A stretch of DNA of 64,000 nt from Liolophura sinensis (Eukaryota; Mollusca; Polyplacophora; Chitonida; Chitonidae). The notes under the pieces are model-generated. The model saw nothing but the letters and a program-made list of their open reading frames with translations, did no database searches and was not told where the DNA came from. Positions 1 through 11,831 of the stretch are shown piece after piece. Location of the stretch: assembly GCF_032854445.1 (NCBI RefSeq), contig NC_088295.1, positions 49,029,385 to 49,093,384 of the forward strand, read 5' to 3'. A program made the translations under genes and the position numbers. Numbering within the stretch: position 1 is the stretch's first letter; each line of letters starts with the position of its first letter.

Positions 1-368
1 ACGTTAATATCTTCATGTTAATGGCTCCCGTCAGGGAAAAAATCTTGTTCATGGCCTTAAATAACAGTCAGAAAATTTAATAAATAAATAATGGCTCGTC
101 AACTTGCTGAGGGCAAGAGCTTCTTGACACTTTGTCAAGTTTGCACATAATACCTCTGTCACATTTTAAATCACATTTTGGACAATCCCCACCTATGTTC
201 GTCCATCCATCACTGTTACACGGTCAGAGGGACATTGTTCCTGGGTTGTTTATTGCCCAAGTATCATTAAAAGTACAAGTGTACCTAGGCCTTATGACCA
301 TAATATGGCTGAAGTATGGCCAATGTGGTGTTCAACTCAAATGATCCCTTCATTCCTTGCTGTTTCAG

Positions 369-1714
369 TTCCGATCGCTGTGGCGGCTGGAGCTACTCTG
401 GGACTTATTCTAATCATCTGTATTATAATCTGCTGTATATGGTAAGCAGCGCAGTAGAAGTTGTCATGCTAATCTCATTCCAGGGGAACATCAGTTCTGA
501 TATCAGTTTTCATTTGCATACATTTCATCCGTGGAAAGAAATTACGGCATGTTAAACCTTATATTATTACTTTGTTGTGTTTTTTGCAGTATGTTGCTGT
601 TTGTTTTTGTATGTTTGTCTTTTTCTTTTTTTTTTTTTTGAATTTTTCCTGAGCTTATTCTGAGCACAGATATTATCGGCAACAATGAATCAAAAACTGT
701 GCCAATATTGTCAACAGGAAGAGTCCTTTTAGGGGTGAAGTTCAAGTCGTGCTTTTTACTGTTGAAAACATTAAGTGTGTTTCGATGTTTTGTCAAACCA
801 GGATTGCCACATTCTAAAAACTAATGTCGTAAATTTAAAATAAAGCTTTTTCTGAGTGACCTCACAATAGATTGTTATTTGAACATAGTATTATGTTACA
901 GACAACGCAGTATCCTTTGCATCGACAAAAGAACAAGACCTGTAAAACATAATAGTTTGTAGCGATATGCCATCTCTCAGAAAACATAGCCTGTCATTTT
1001 AGCAGATTATTTTCTAGTGTGCATTCGACTGCTTTGCCGTGTTCTGTTGCTTCAACATACCTATTGTTTCACAGGCGTAACCGAGGCAAAACGAGTATAG
1101 ATCGTCCAGATGTCAGGAAAGAGAGCGTCACAGAAGTGAACATCGTCAAGAGAGGTGACGACAACAGGGTGAAAACAGCGCCCAGATTCAAAGAGGATTC
1201 CAACTGGAACCGTCCTGATCTCACCCCCAGCACTTTTGACGACAATGGACAAGTAGAAAATCCATCCTACCCTCAAGGCCTTTACGCGCTTCCTCATAAG
1301 AGCGCTAAGGCGGCAGTCGTTACCATAGAGACGGAGGAGCCCCAACCGCCTTCTCATTACGAGACAGTCTCACCCGAGAACGAGACGTCTCCGGGAAAGC
1401 CTCTAATCAGACAGAACTATGAAAAAGCTAAGCTGAGCAACGAGGGTTCAACCTACACCAACGTGGCTTTCACCCCCGATGACGTCAGTGATGACGAGGG
1501 TTCTCACGATCCCGATAAAAACTCTCCTCCTGGCGGAAATCGCGTCAGATTTGCTCCCGACGACGAATACACCGGCAGAGGGAGTCCGGACGGTGGTCAT
1601 TCTGAGCAGGTCACACTGCGCGAGGGTCTCTCCGAGGACAGGGACAAGGTGATCAGTGGAATGTACGCTAAGGTCAATAAGCAAGGGGTACAACTAAAAG
1701 AGGACCCTATGTAA
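369..1714 (+). CDS. Gene A: 3' end (membrane and cytoplasmic exons) of a SUEL-lectin-like receptor with ITIM-like tail, partial
   Basis: Only the last two exons lie in the window. The membrane exon is 369-441 (acceptor TTTCAG, donor GTAAGC); it encodes a hydrophobic helix of about 22 residues rich in Ile, Leu, Ala and Cys. The tail exon is 1075-1714, ending in TAA; the codon split across the junction gives Trp, then a basic stop-transfer RNRGK. The tail of about 213 residues carries NPSY (NPxY class), SHYETV and STYTNV (both fit S/I/V/L-x-Y-x-x-V/I/L; the latter is also YxN), NYEKA, DEYTG and MYAKV. The upstream exons should lie left of base 1, because the almost identical gene C at 45696-49642 has signal, lectin-like and Thr-rich exons before these two. 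The membrane and tail exons are intact. What is seen is the exon structure and motifs; a phosphotyrosine signalling role is inferred from the motifs. Confidence 0.8.
442..1074 (+). other. Intron of gene A
   Basis: GT-AG intron of 633 bases between the membrane and tail exons. It holds an AT-rich stretch with a T tract near 630-640 and an AATAAA at about 838-843. An AATAAA inside the last intron could in principle give a tail-less transcript, but nothing else supports that. Gene C has the matching intron at 48339-49002, with about 30 extra bases near 48650-48680. Confidence 0.7.
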
Positions 1715-4007
1715 ATACTGATGAAATAGATGTAAATGTGTCATATATGGGAAAGACTGTAATGTCTGTCCTGCAGTCAGTGTTGGTAAACGCTCCAGAA
1801 TTGCTTGAAATAGTTTGACAACTCTGTCTTGTTTTCTTGATTTGTCATATTCCATGTACATGGTTCAACCAGCAGAGAACCCAATGTAAATATATCCAAG
1901 ATGGCAAACACTGGACTAGGCATTCTGTGGTTAATACTGGTAAGCGTTCTAGAACAGTTCGAAACTGTTGTGCAACTGTCGGGGAGTATCGTGTTGTGTC
2001 ATGTTAAATGTACATGGTACAAGTTGTAGAGGATGCCGTATAAACATCGATGAAATGTAAACGTGTCCGATGTGGCAAACACTGGGCTGTGTATTCTGTA
2101 ATTAGTGTTAGTAAGTATTCCAGAACAGAATTGATGGAGTACGTGTAAATATACATAATTGTGCCATAGTCCCTTATGCCATGTGATGACGGTCAAGTTT
2201 TGTACATTTGACCAAATCAACAGTTGTTTCAATAAGTGCTTATACATATATAATGTTTTGCTGTATATAAATGACTATAGAAGTTATTGCTGCATGTGAT
2301 GGTTATGCTTTTGAAGTAGTACCAAAATATATAGTAGTTTAGATGTTAAAATATGTGGTTAATCCAATGTTTGCTATTATTTTCTCCTTCATGCCCGCTA
2401 TTTCTCGCTATGTAAAGCGTATATATTGCTGAACATGTATATAGTGCTATATAGTAGATAATAGTGCCATATGCAGATTGTGTTTTATGTTGAAAATATG
2501 TGATGTTGCTATAAACTTTTTGATGTATTGAATTAGCATTCAGGGGTACCAGTCCTTGCAGAGAAACACCGTCAGTCTGAGATACCAAATGCCTGACAGT
2601 ACTGTACAAAAGTTCAATTCATTATATAACAGAAGCATTTAGACGGTACACCTGTATACATACAATGGCTGAAACGGTGAAAAGATACTAAACCGGTAAA
2701 TCAAGTTATGTTTTTTATGTGCGAAAGAGATGAGCGGTTATATGTGTTATGTGGATTATACAAAGTGGAATAGCCTTTGTATAGGTCGTTAGAGCCAGTT
2801 CTACGCACATTTTCACACACGATTCCTAGAAGAAAACTTTTCACTAAGTACGCATGAGCTGCAGAAAAAACATCGACATGCACATAATTTAATCATTTTA
2901 TAGCTAATTTTGACCTATGGTTTCGTTTAATGATGGATGGATGCGTAATTGAACCCCGGACTAATGGGGAACCCTTTCACTTAATGTAAATAGACCTCAA
3001 GCTGTGTAAGGTATTATTCATTGTCTGTCTTTGCTATGACGTTTTGATAGCATATTACTCATTAAGTGAAAGAGCTAATGGCCTGTTCAGCTTGGACCCG
3101 AATCAACATTACACGGGATAAGCTACTTCATTGGTTGATTGAGGCGATTAAGGAAGATATTTGGAAACAGCGGACAATTTGATATCTATACCAAGCAAAA
3201 AATGGGCCAAAATCTTGGTGAACAGCTTGAAGACGTGTTCCTCAGCTGGCAAGTGACACAAGAGAGGGCCACTTATGTCATTTATTTTTATCACGAAAAA
3301 GCAACTAGTACAGGAATGTTCTAGCCAGGCTGCATTCAAGCTCGGTCGATTATAAATACAAATACTACTCCGAATAAAGAGCACGAATCTGTGTTTAAAT
3401 ATACGGAAGTCTGGGTAGTGTCTTCTGTGTATCGTTTTGGGGCAATACGGTAATGTGTACCACGCTGTAGAGGTGAAAACTTTCGGCTTCCGTAGTTTGA
3501 GTTTCTTCCCGATGAATTCATGTTTAAATGGCATTCAATTATACAACTTGTTCAACAATGAGAATCATCGAAATCCTGAAAGGGCTTGACAATGACGATG
3601 TTCATCCTTCCTGAATGTAAACAAAATGCATTATATATGGAAGCATCACATATGGTGTCATTTTATAAAGTTCTTTCTTGTCAGCAGGTTGTTAAGGATG
3701 TAACACATAAGTCTATAGTAGAAGTTTATGAGACCAGTCATGCGGAATGAATTTGTTTGGCTAGAATTACAAAATATAGTGTGCTTTGACTACAGGGAAC
3801 TACCATTCCGAATAGAACCTCTGCTGTAAACTTTGACTGTTACCACGTCGACAGGGAAGTTCTAATGGCCAATAGATGATATGAATTCTTTTATACTTAC
3901 AAATCTTTAAAACGTGTTTTTCTTACGCTTTTAGACAACTTCCAAACTGTGTATATATAATGCTACCTTTGGGGCTGAATCACATATAATCCGTTAAAGT
4001 AAAAGTT

Positions 4008-4172
4008 TTTCTCTCCAGCCGTGCATAGGAAGGTCTGACAGCAACCTGCGGATGGTCGTTTGTGTCTCCCGGGCTCTGCCTGGTTTCCTCCCACCATAGT
4101 GTTGGCCGTTGTCATATAACAGAAATATTTTTGAATACGGCATAAAAAATTCATCAAATAAATAAATGAATA
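4008..4172 (+). repeat. Type-1 tRNA-derived SINE, 5'-truncated core and tail
   Basis: Contains the conserved core ('gcaacctgcggatggtcg', then 'cccgggctctgcctgg', 'tcccaccatag') and ends in a degenerate AAAT tail ('catcaaataaataaatg'). The same core recurs at 8905-9130, 14504-14616, 52755-52905 and 58072-58195, and in the opposite orientation at several sites. The tRNA head is missing here. Confidence 0.7.
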
Positions 4173-6322
4173 AAGTAATATATCGTGTCCCTAGTAAATC
4201 ACCATGGACTATTCGCTGTTAAGACAAACTAACAAAACTTGGATTCGATCCAGCGATCATATTGGTCACAGGCCCATAAGTTGCGGTGAGATAAAGGCTT
4301 TATAGATGAATGTTCCGGCGGATGCCCCACGTTTATTCTTAAGAGAAAAATATCCATTCTTTAGAAATGGTATAATGTGATAAAATACAATAAAAGACCA
4401 AATATATAATAAAATAACATAGAAAGTGATTACAATGTGATACCTGGCAAATGGTTACACGTGTTACCGGTAAAATCCAATCACTTATCATCCTCAGATA
4501 GGTTTTTATTCTAATTGCTCGTGTAAATGCCTAAAAAGCAGTAACGTGTATAGCCCCTGGCACCATGGCTTAAGCAGGTAGGTAAAAAGTATGCAGTGAT
4601 GTTCATTGCAATATATTAGACGCCATTCGGGTAGAATTGATCAAAATACTGTATTGTCATCACTGTATTAAATTATCATTTAATTTAATAAAGAAAACAA
4701 TGCAGAAGTATCATACTGACCTGAGACGGCAGAAGATCTTAACTGAAGTATCCCCTTTCACGAAGATCATATAAATATTGACAATTATTTTATGACTCGT
4801 GGACGAATGTGGATCAACAGCATGCCTCTCTTGGAATTCGCTGAAATCCTTCAATGCTACATGCAGGTGTGTACCAGCTGGAATGCATGTACATGGATAC
4901 ATTGATCTTTAGATCAGAATGAGACACACGAGAAGACTGATGGATACATTGATCTTTAGATCAGAATGAGACACACGAGAAGACAGGCAGAACATTATAT
5001 ATATATAGTCTGAATACCTGACAAAACTGGTTTAATTAATTGGTTGCGTATGCTATTACCCGAATACAGTTGTAAATGCGGTTTTCTTATACAGCTGCTC
5101 ATTTTAAATCCAATCTTCAAAACGACTATATTTCTGTATCACTTGTAAACTGTAAAGATGTTTAAAAATCGATAGTCGTTTTTGAGATATCCGTAACACC
5201 AATTATGTTGTATCATAGGTGGTACTATTATATTTATTTCTCAGGGGAAGTCTACGGCTGGTTTCTCTGACCTTCAGCTGTAACTAAGGCATATAAGGGA
5301 ATCTATACCTGCCTTCAATTTGATCACGTCACAAAAAAGGCGGAATTAGTAAACGGTATCATTCGCGAAGAGTATCTACCTATTTAATTTTTACAAAGAG
5401 GAGCGTATAACCATCTAAAAATATACATCTTCAATGATATATACAACCGTTATGCCTTTGTTGCGGCCTGAGATTTATTAACCTCATAGAATAGCGAACA
5501 ATTTACACGAGAAGAAGATAAAACGGCCTATACAGTACATATGGTATCCGGTTTAAACCTGACGCTCGAGTTCAGTAATACAGTGTCTCTTTCAAACGGA
5601 CAATATCCCCCTGGTGTATATAATCTGTGCTAAACGAACACGGGAGGAGACACGCCCGTTTTGTAGGCTTTCTAAATCGAGGCATGCATTGAGTTTTTTA
5701 ATCTTTGAAAGGTGTTAAATCTATCAAATTCCATCGTCTTTCCAGTTTAGGTTCACAAAAGGTTCACAAGACATCAAAAAGTGATAGGGAATAGAAGACC
5801 TGCATTGCACTGTCTAGATCCGTAAACTGACAGTAATACGCAAGTAGGAACTGTGATGCTCATAGCTATAGGTAAAAAAAACCTATACTAAACTGGACTG
5901 AATATAGATAATTTGACCGTCTGGCCATCTCCACCCTGAGAAGAGCGAACTTGTTGGTTCGAGACTGGTAAGTTTCAAAAAACAATGGTTAAATCGTAAA
6001 AGTAATATTTAACACAGTCGGAACTCCTTTGTATGGATCACGCTTTCGCCCTGTTTGAATGGTTTCAGAAAAGAGGAGAAAAAAGTTTAATATGTTTGTA
6101 AGTATTTTCACATGCCTCTGCAGGTAAACCTGATTAAAGAAAGAAAGAAAGAATGTGTTCCTATTTTATAATGACGAAATTGTCATTGACAAATCTGTGA
6201 CAGGAATAAACCAGTTCTCGTACATAAAGTATAAACCTTATAATCCAGATCGATATATTCTGAAAAAAGTTATGTTAAGATATATGTAGTTATGAACGTG
6301 TTTCGCCTGTTATGGGGGAAAT

Positions 6323-6462
6323 TCCATGTTTGTTGTTGTTGAGGTCAGAAGGATAGAGTTTTTCAACCCACTGAACCAGAAATATACCATGGGAAATTCC
6401 ATGTTTGTTGTTGTTGAGGTCAGTAGGATGCAGTTTTTCGACCCACTGAACCAGAAAGAAAA
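6323..6462. repeat. Direct tandem duplication of about 75 bp upstream of gene D1
   Basis: The segment beginning 'ggaaattccatgtttgttg' and ending 'cccactgaaccagaaa' is present twice in a row with a few differences, and once in the sister copy at about 55001-55070. It lies about 150-280 bases upstream of the D1 start codon, so it could alter promoter spacing. It is a local duplication private to this copy. Confidence 0.75.
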
Positions 6463-6671
6463 GTGTGTTCTTCTTTTGACGATGTTCGCTAAACGTGTTG
6501 CTTATTGGTTGTACTTTCAGGGCTTGTCGAGTGTTGCGATTCCAGACGGTTAGATCTAACACATACACACGTGCGTATACACGGGCATATTAGACAGAAA
6601 CATGCGTCCAATCGTGCTTTTGCTGATTTCTTGGACATTCCTTTGTGGCAGTGGTCAAACAACGATACCAG

Positions 6672-7404
6672 GTGAGTGCTCAAATCTGTCGAACAACAGC
6701 CAAGTATTCTGAATCTATCATTCACTACATATATACATTGTCGACGATTATTCCATTAGTTTTTTTTTACCTTAGTATTTATCGTGCACTAAACATCTGT
6801 ACCATGTGTATGGTATCAATTACACCAGTGTCACTTGTAAAGAAACAGATCAATGCTTCCGTAAGTCGCAATAGTCCTAAGTGGTACGAGAAGATGCGTG
6901 GTTTTGTGTGATATAGCTTCATCTACAACGAATTGGCTCCTGTTTGTGTGATTACAGTCCAATGTATGACTAAAAGGCTTGTCGTTTATGCCCATACAAA
7001 TAGACTAGTGTTTGTGTAATATCAGTCCAGTGTTGTATGGACTGGGTTACGGTTCATGTCCCATAGTCTCACGTCGTACTTATGCGCTCATTTATTCATA
7101 TGATTATAGGCACGTGGATTTCGCAATATCATGTTTAAGAATACACTCATGTATTGATGATAGGCCTACGTATGATGGTAGGCCTATGTATTAATGATAG
7201 GTCTATTTATGGCACATTTCATAGTCTTTTTACGAAATGACGATTTTTTGGGGGGGAAAATTGAAGTCGCACAGCTTATTTTAAACCAAGGAAAATGAAG
7301 AGTATTCCCCCCCCCCCCCACACACACACACAAAAATGTACAAGTAATACGCAAAAAACATATTATAGTATTACCCTTATGATTGTGTTTTTTCACTTGG
7401 TCAG
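6672..7404 (+). other. Intron 1 of gene D1
   Basis: GT-AG intron with AT-rich sequence, a C tract followed by CA repeats (about 7308-7333), and repeated 'tgtattgatgataggcctacgtatgatggtaggcctatg'-like 14-18-base units around 7150-7200. No exon is recognisable in it. Confidence 0.55.
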
Positions 7405-7867
7405 CAAATCTAGAGAAATGGACATACACGTGCCAGTCCAAACTCGCCAAGTGCCCAGTCGGCTTTGAGGTCGCGGTGGATGAGTTGTACATGACAACAG
7501 ACCACAACTGTCCCACGGAAAGTCCTGTACTTGCCAAGTGCGCATGAACGTTATAATACTGACTATGCAGCAATCTCTGTGTAACGGTGTGCAAGTGTGT
7601 AACATCATTGATGTGAGCGGTTATCAGACAGAGTGCGGCATTACCACATTTGGGATCATTATCTACCGCTGTAACTTCAGTACGTATACAACAGAAGAGC
7701 TTTGCTAACGTCGAGGGTGGAGCTAGCAGAGCGAGTGTTACAGCATACAAGCAAATCATTTTTATAGACGAGCGAGTATGCATTTATGTTTTCTTTCTGT
7801 TTCTTGTGATTCAGTTTTTGTCGTACACTAATGGCTTATATTTACAAGTCTGCGTCAAATATTCGTT

Positions 7868-8050
7868 CACATATCCAGAAATGTTTATTTTTCTGATTGG
7901 TGTTTTACACCGTACTCAAGAATTTTTCACTTATACGACGGCGGACAGTATTATGGTGGGAGGAACCGGGCACAGCCCTGGGGAGACCCACGACCATCCG
8001 CAGGTTGCTGGAAGACCTTCCCACTTACGACCGGAGAGGTATCCAGAAAT
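7868..8050 (-). repeat. Type-1 tRNA-derived SINE fragment in D1 intron 2
   Basis: Reads on the + strand as 'gattggtgttttacaccgtactcaag...', followed by the 'cgaccatccgcaggttgctgg' core, so the element runs on the - strand. The D2 intron has the same insertion at 56546-56725, so it predates the block duplication. Confidence 0.7.
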
Positions 8051-8904
8051 AGATGAAAAAGTCAATGGAATGCCCATCGCAAGACTTTATAAGACAATAG
8101 CCGAATTTTCGTCGGGTTATTTATAGAGTCGTAATGCAACAAAACTACGATGTCTCTTCATTATTTGCTTTATTTCACAGGTGAGTTGATAATTCACTTT
8201 CAAGTAATAATTAACAACAAATATTTTTGATTCGTGTCATTCTGAAATTACCAACGATGGTTGAGCCTCCTATATTGCCTCGATTTATACAACTACAGCT
8301 CTTGATGAATGAGATCGGAAGTTCTAATCCAGGTAACGTTAACTCAGTAGCAGCTTATAGTCAGGAGGTTTGTCCCATATCTGTTGTTTCACTGGTTAGT
8401 CTTTGGGCTATTGGGCGGTTTCCTGCTCTTAATTTCACAGGCAGAAGCCAAGTCACGTTGTAAAACTGTTTTAAATCAACAAATGCAATTAAAACCATTA
8501 CATATGAAATTAGATATAGAGCAAATGTCCCGGGTTAAAGTCAAATTTAGGACGACAAATGACAAGTATATTCAGAATTACACAAACTGGCGCATCCATC
8601 AGCAAAGCGCAGAGGCCACATTACTAAAATTTCGTACATCCAGTTTATACGGGGGATTTGTACCTGTGTATTTTTAGGGGTAGCAATTTCACTGTATGTA
8701 TATGAACAGCTTTATTTAAAGGCCAAATGACATGTTTGATTTCTGCTTAAAATATGCGGACATATGTGTCTACCTGTATGTCATTTAAAAACTGAGTTTC
8801 AGCTGTGTTTTTCTGTTAAAATTGAAACCTGCTTATTGTTAGTTGTTAATCTTGTTTTCGCATTTTACGAGTGCTTTGTTTTTCCTATAGATATCAGTGA
8901 ATTG

Positions 8905-9135
8905 CAGATTCGAATCGATTTGGGTTTTTTTCTTCTATTAACACACTTCTTGAGTTTATTAGAGATTTCGTGTGACACAAGCCTACAAATATGTTTAATT
9001 CACCTTCTGGTCGTGGGTTTCCCTCGGGCTCTGCCCGGTTTTCTCTCACCATAATACTGGCCGGCGTCGTATAAGTGAAATATTCTTGAGTACGGGGCAA
9101 AACACTAATGAAATAAATAAATAAATAAATAATAG
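8905..9135 (+). repeat. Type-1 SINE fragment with (AAAT)n tail, before lectin exon 2 of D1
   Basis: The core 'ctggtcgtgggtttccctcg' through 'gcgtcgtataagtgaaatattcttgagtacgg' ends in repeated AAAT at about 9110-9133. The sister copy is at 58072-58195. It lies in the intron before lectin exon 2. The left boundary is approximate. Confidence 0.6.
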
Positions 9136-10111
9136 CCTTCTGAAGACAGAAAAGTTTTCAGATCTGATATATCTGCCTAAGCGCTCTAAAATATCACTTT
9201 CAAACCACTGTTCTATTGTAGCCACTGCCATGCCTGTTGCCAGCACTTACTGTGAGCCTGCTAATATGACCTGCCCTAGGGGACAACTGATTAATGTGAT
9301 AGAAGTCCAATACGCAGCGAAAACCGTTCCGTGTGAGCAGACGGCACAGATTGCGTAGAGCGAGTCTCGGGTCCAATATTGAGCATTCAGCGAAATATTT
9401 GTCTCAACAAAGCGGCCTGCTCGTCTATAGATTTGACAGGCTATGTGATGTTCTGCAATGGAATGCAATATTTAAGTTCCTACGGTATTGTCCGGTACAG
9501 CTGTTACGAAGGTATTCTGTCATTTTTATTCTGCTATAAAATTACCATGTTTCCCTGTCGTTGTCAGTCATGCTAAAAATACCGGTCTGTACGTTTGCAC
9601 GTGGAAAAGACTCTCTGAAGTTTGATTTTAGGTCAACATTTTTCAGTGTTCACAAGAGTTCAGCCTCACGCGGCTTGTATTCTACAAATCGTTTTCTATA
9701 ATGACAAAAGCAAAGAAATGCGTCTAGGATCATTCTTTAAAGCGGTAATCCTAATCACCTCATTTCTTTTTTTTTACTGTTCAAGTGAAAAAGCCAGTAT
9801 ATTTGATTGCCAGTGATGTCTTCTCCAAACAGGTCCCACAACAACCATTGCAACCAAGGTGTCGAGGACGGCAACAACAAAAACACCTACGTTGAAAACG
9901 CCAACAACAAAAACACCAACATCAAAAACGCTAACAACGACGACAATTAAAACAACAACAACATTGACCCCTGAGACTCCAACGTTACCAACTGTCACCA
10001 CTAGAAAGTCGACGCCTGTCTCTACGTGGGGTTATGTATCGAATTTCACCTCATCACCTACGTCACAACCGATACCTGGCTTGAATGAGGACCGTGAGAT
10101 TCCTGACAGCA

Positions 10112-10895
10112 GTAAGTAACCGATGCTCTGATAAGGAATCTTGCTGGAGCAGAAGCAGATTGACACAAGGTCAACGAGCATTTGAGGAATATTCGTCTAA
10201 GAACATTTTCGGAAGTATCCAATATCCACAGGATTTGATTTCTAAAATTTATTTTATGGGTCATCTTGACCGTGTTAAGCATCGATGACGTTCCAAATTG
10301 TTTCCTTTTTGTTCCTCTAAACACTGTATGCACGCTCAGGATAGATCTTTACATGCATTAATAAACGTTACTCGATACAAAGTAATTTTGTGAATGGCCA
10401 AACATAAATTTAAGAAAGTTCTAGTGACTTTATGGATAACCAGCATTAAATGTGTGGACATCAAGTCCTGTTTTAAAATTCATATATTTTAATGCGTGTA
10501 ATTCTGTTCCAAAAATATTTAAAACTTGAAAGTATATTTCGGTATCGTAGACTGTTATTGACTGCATTGAGACTGAGCCTCTATTGAGCCTTAGACTGAA
10601 TTTTACGAGACAGTACCCATATTTAATTCAAGTCAAAAATTCAAACATTGCTACAATTCACATTTTTGCTCTAGGAATTAAGTACAATATTTTTACACTG
10701 ATTATTTACTGCAGAACTATGCACCAAACACAATATTAGTTTTTTTCCGGTTTTTAGTTTGTCTTTTTTAAGCACGTGCAATTTATGATTAAAGTTAAGT
10801 TTTTGGTAAATACGAACCCTGGAGGTCTAATCATTCTATCACAAAGATACATTGTCTCCTATTTGAAGTACTTAACTAAATACTTTCCGTTGCAG
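10112..10895 (+). other. Last intron of gene D1
   Basis: GT-AG intron of 784 bases (donor GTAAGT, acceptor TTGCAG). AT-rich; no exon or known repeat recognised. It matches the D2 intron 59193-59979 closely. Confidence 0.65.
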
Positions 10896-11157
10896 CTCAT
10901 ATTGTCGTCAGCCTGATATCCGGGGGATCACCATTAGGACTGCTGGGCACCATTCTTATCAAGTTAGGCTGATGATTGACATGCGGTGTCAAGCTCACAC
11001 ATTAAAAGTGGCGGAGAAGCGATGATTGGCACTATAGAAAAGGCTAACAAACCCCTGCTGAGACTGCTCATCTTACCAACCCGACCCAAAATTACTTGAC
11101 ATCCAAGACCTGGATTTATCTGAAAATAGTGCCACAGCAAACATTGAAACTGCCTAA

Positions 11158-11163
11158 AATAAA
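11158..11163 (+). terminator. Candidate polyadenylation signal of gene D1
   Basis: AATAAA 186 bases after the TGA of the last exon, conserved at 60242-60247 in D2. Identified by hexamer and position only. Confidence 0.4.
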
Positions 11164-11499
11164 CATGGTGAAATGTTTCACGCATCTGGAGATCTTTCAT
11201 GAGCAATATGGCAGTATCAGTATACATGTATTCATATCGTCATCTGATCAGCGCCTTTGTTTTTTTGCTACTGATCTTAAACAGCTAAGCTGAGTTGTTC
11301 AAAAGCGTATTGGAACTCCCATTTAATCCCAGTATTAACATTAGTCCGGACTAAAGTGCCATCACCTTTGTATTGGGATGTAACTGCTATTAAGATTAAT
11401 TTAAGCCTGGATTAAATTTAATATAGTTTCGATCTACTTGCCTCTGTGGTTCTACCAGGTAATGTTGTTGTTTGTTCAGCCTTGTTCTCTGATAGTCTC

Positions 11500-11805
11500 G
11501 ACCGCTTCCGTAGCCTAATGGTTAGAGCGTCCATCTTGAATTCAAGAAACATTGGATTAACCCGGGTCGGGTCATACCAGACTCGTTGCTACCTTCCTTT
11601 GCGCTAATCACTGAGAGGTTAAATCAAGGAAACATGAGTGGTTGGTCCGGTGTCAGTATAGTGTAACTTGATGGCAATCATGTCTGGTGTCTTCGGCATG
11701 ATACTTCAGTGGCGGCAGCACAGCCACGAGAAGATATAGTATACAGACACATAGCTAATGACCCCTCCTCCTCATATGACTGAAAGATTGTCATAAGAGT
11801 TTGTT
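11500..11805 (+). repeat. Type-2 tRNA-derived SINE
   Basis: Begins with a tRNA-like head: an A-box-like TAGCCTAATGGTTAGAGCG, then a B-box-like GGATTAACCCGG. A body follows ('gtgtcttcggcatgatactt'), ending in a tail with 'catatgactgaaagattgtcata'. The head cannot be a working tRNA because the arms do not pair properly. The sister copy is 60580-60890. Tails of the same family occur at 18640-18705 and 31428-31490, and a longer - strand member at 26222-26573. Confidence 0.65.
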
Positions 11806-11831
11806 TGCTTGTGAGATCAAGTATTTTTCAT

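Larger units (their letters stand above)
1715..6601. other. Gene A 3' UTR and intergenic DNA up to gene D1
   Basis: I see no coding exon here. Just after the stop, short segments recur in degenerate form ('gtaaatgtgtc ... ggcaaacactgg' near 1725, 1885 and 2050), suggesting an old internal duplication in the 3' UTR. Near 2530 this copy lacks about 790 bases present in the sister copy (50460-51245), including the only obvious AATAAA of the transcript (50536). A partial type-1 SINE lies at 4008-4172. A 45-base segment around the palindrome TGATCTTTAGATCA is present twice at about 4893-4985 but once in the sister copy. The rest is AT-rich DNA matching 49643-55218. Confidence 0.6.
6602..10972 (+). 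pseudogene. Gene D1: broken two-domain SUEL-lectin-like surface protein with short hydrophobic C-terminus
   Basis: Exons by comparison with D2: signal peptide 6602-6671 (MRPIVLLLISW...); lectin-like exon 1 7405-7679; lectin-like exon 2 9222-9511; Thr-rich stalk 9833-10111; membrane or GPI-signal exon 10896-10972, ending TGA. All junctions are phase 1. Three lesions stand out against D2. A 7-base deletion in lectin exon 1 (275 versus 282 bases) gives a TGA at 7545-7547. A 25-base deletion in lectin exon 2 (290 versus 315) gives a TAG at 9356-9358. About 400 bases holding the short Thr exon are missing between 8410 and 8430. The stalk exon, by contrast, is in frame here and broken in D2. The last exon encodes THIVVSLISGG..., about 24 residues with no cytoplasmic tail, so the ancestral product was either tail-less or GPI-anchored. 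A candidate AATAAA is at 11158-11163. The breaks are seen directly; GPI anchoring is inference. Confidence 0.72.

Noticed and set aside
1061-1693. Antisense open frames over the tail exons of A (and 48989-49621 over C)
   Set aside because: Shadows of the + strand tail exon; no domain, splice or start context.
7184-7783. 199-codon open frame on the - strand
   Set aside because: It lies antisense over lectin exon 1 of D1 and adjacent introns; the + strand reading has splice sites, a phase-1 match and cysteine pattern, the - strand has none.
8384-8677. 97-codon open frame between D1 lectin exons (and 57559-57768)
   Set aside because: The reading starts across the deletion junction in D1, lacks cysteines, and has no donor in the right phase; it differs between the two copies.
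9774-10001. Val-rich open frame antisense to the stalk exon (and 58859-59086)
   Set aside because: Complement of Thr codons (ACA/ACG read as TGT/CGT and GTT/GTC) in the real Thr-rich exon.
11500-11600. Possible tRNA gene
   Set aside because: A- and B-box-like sequences are present, but the acceptor and anticodon arms do not pair and the sequence continues into a SINE body found elsewhere in the window.
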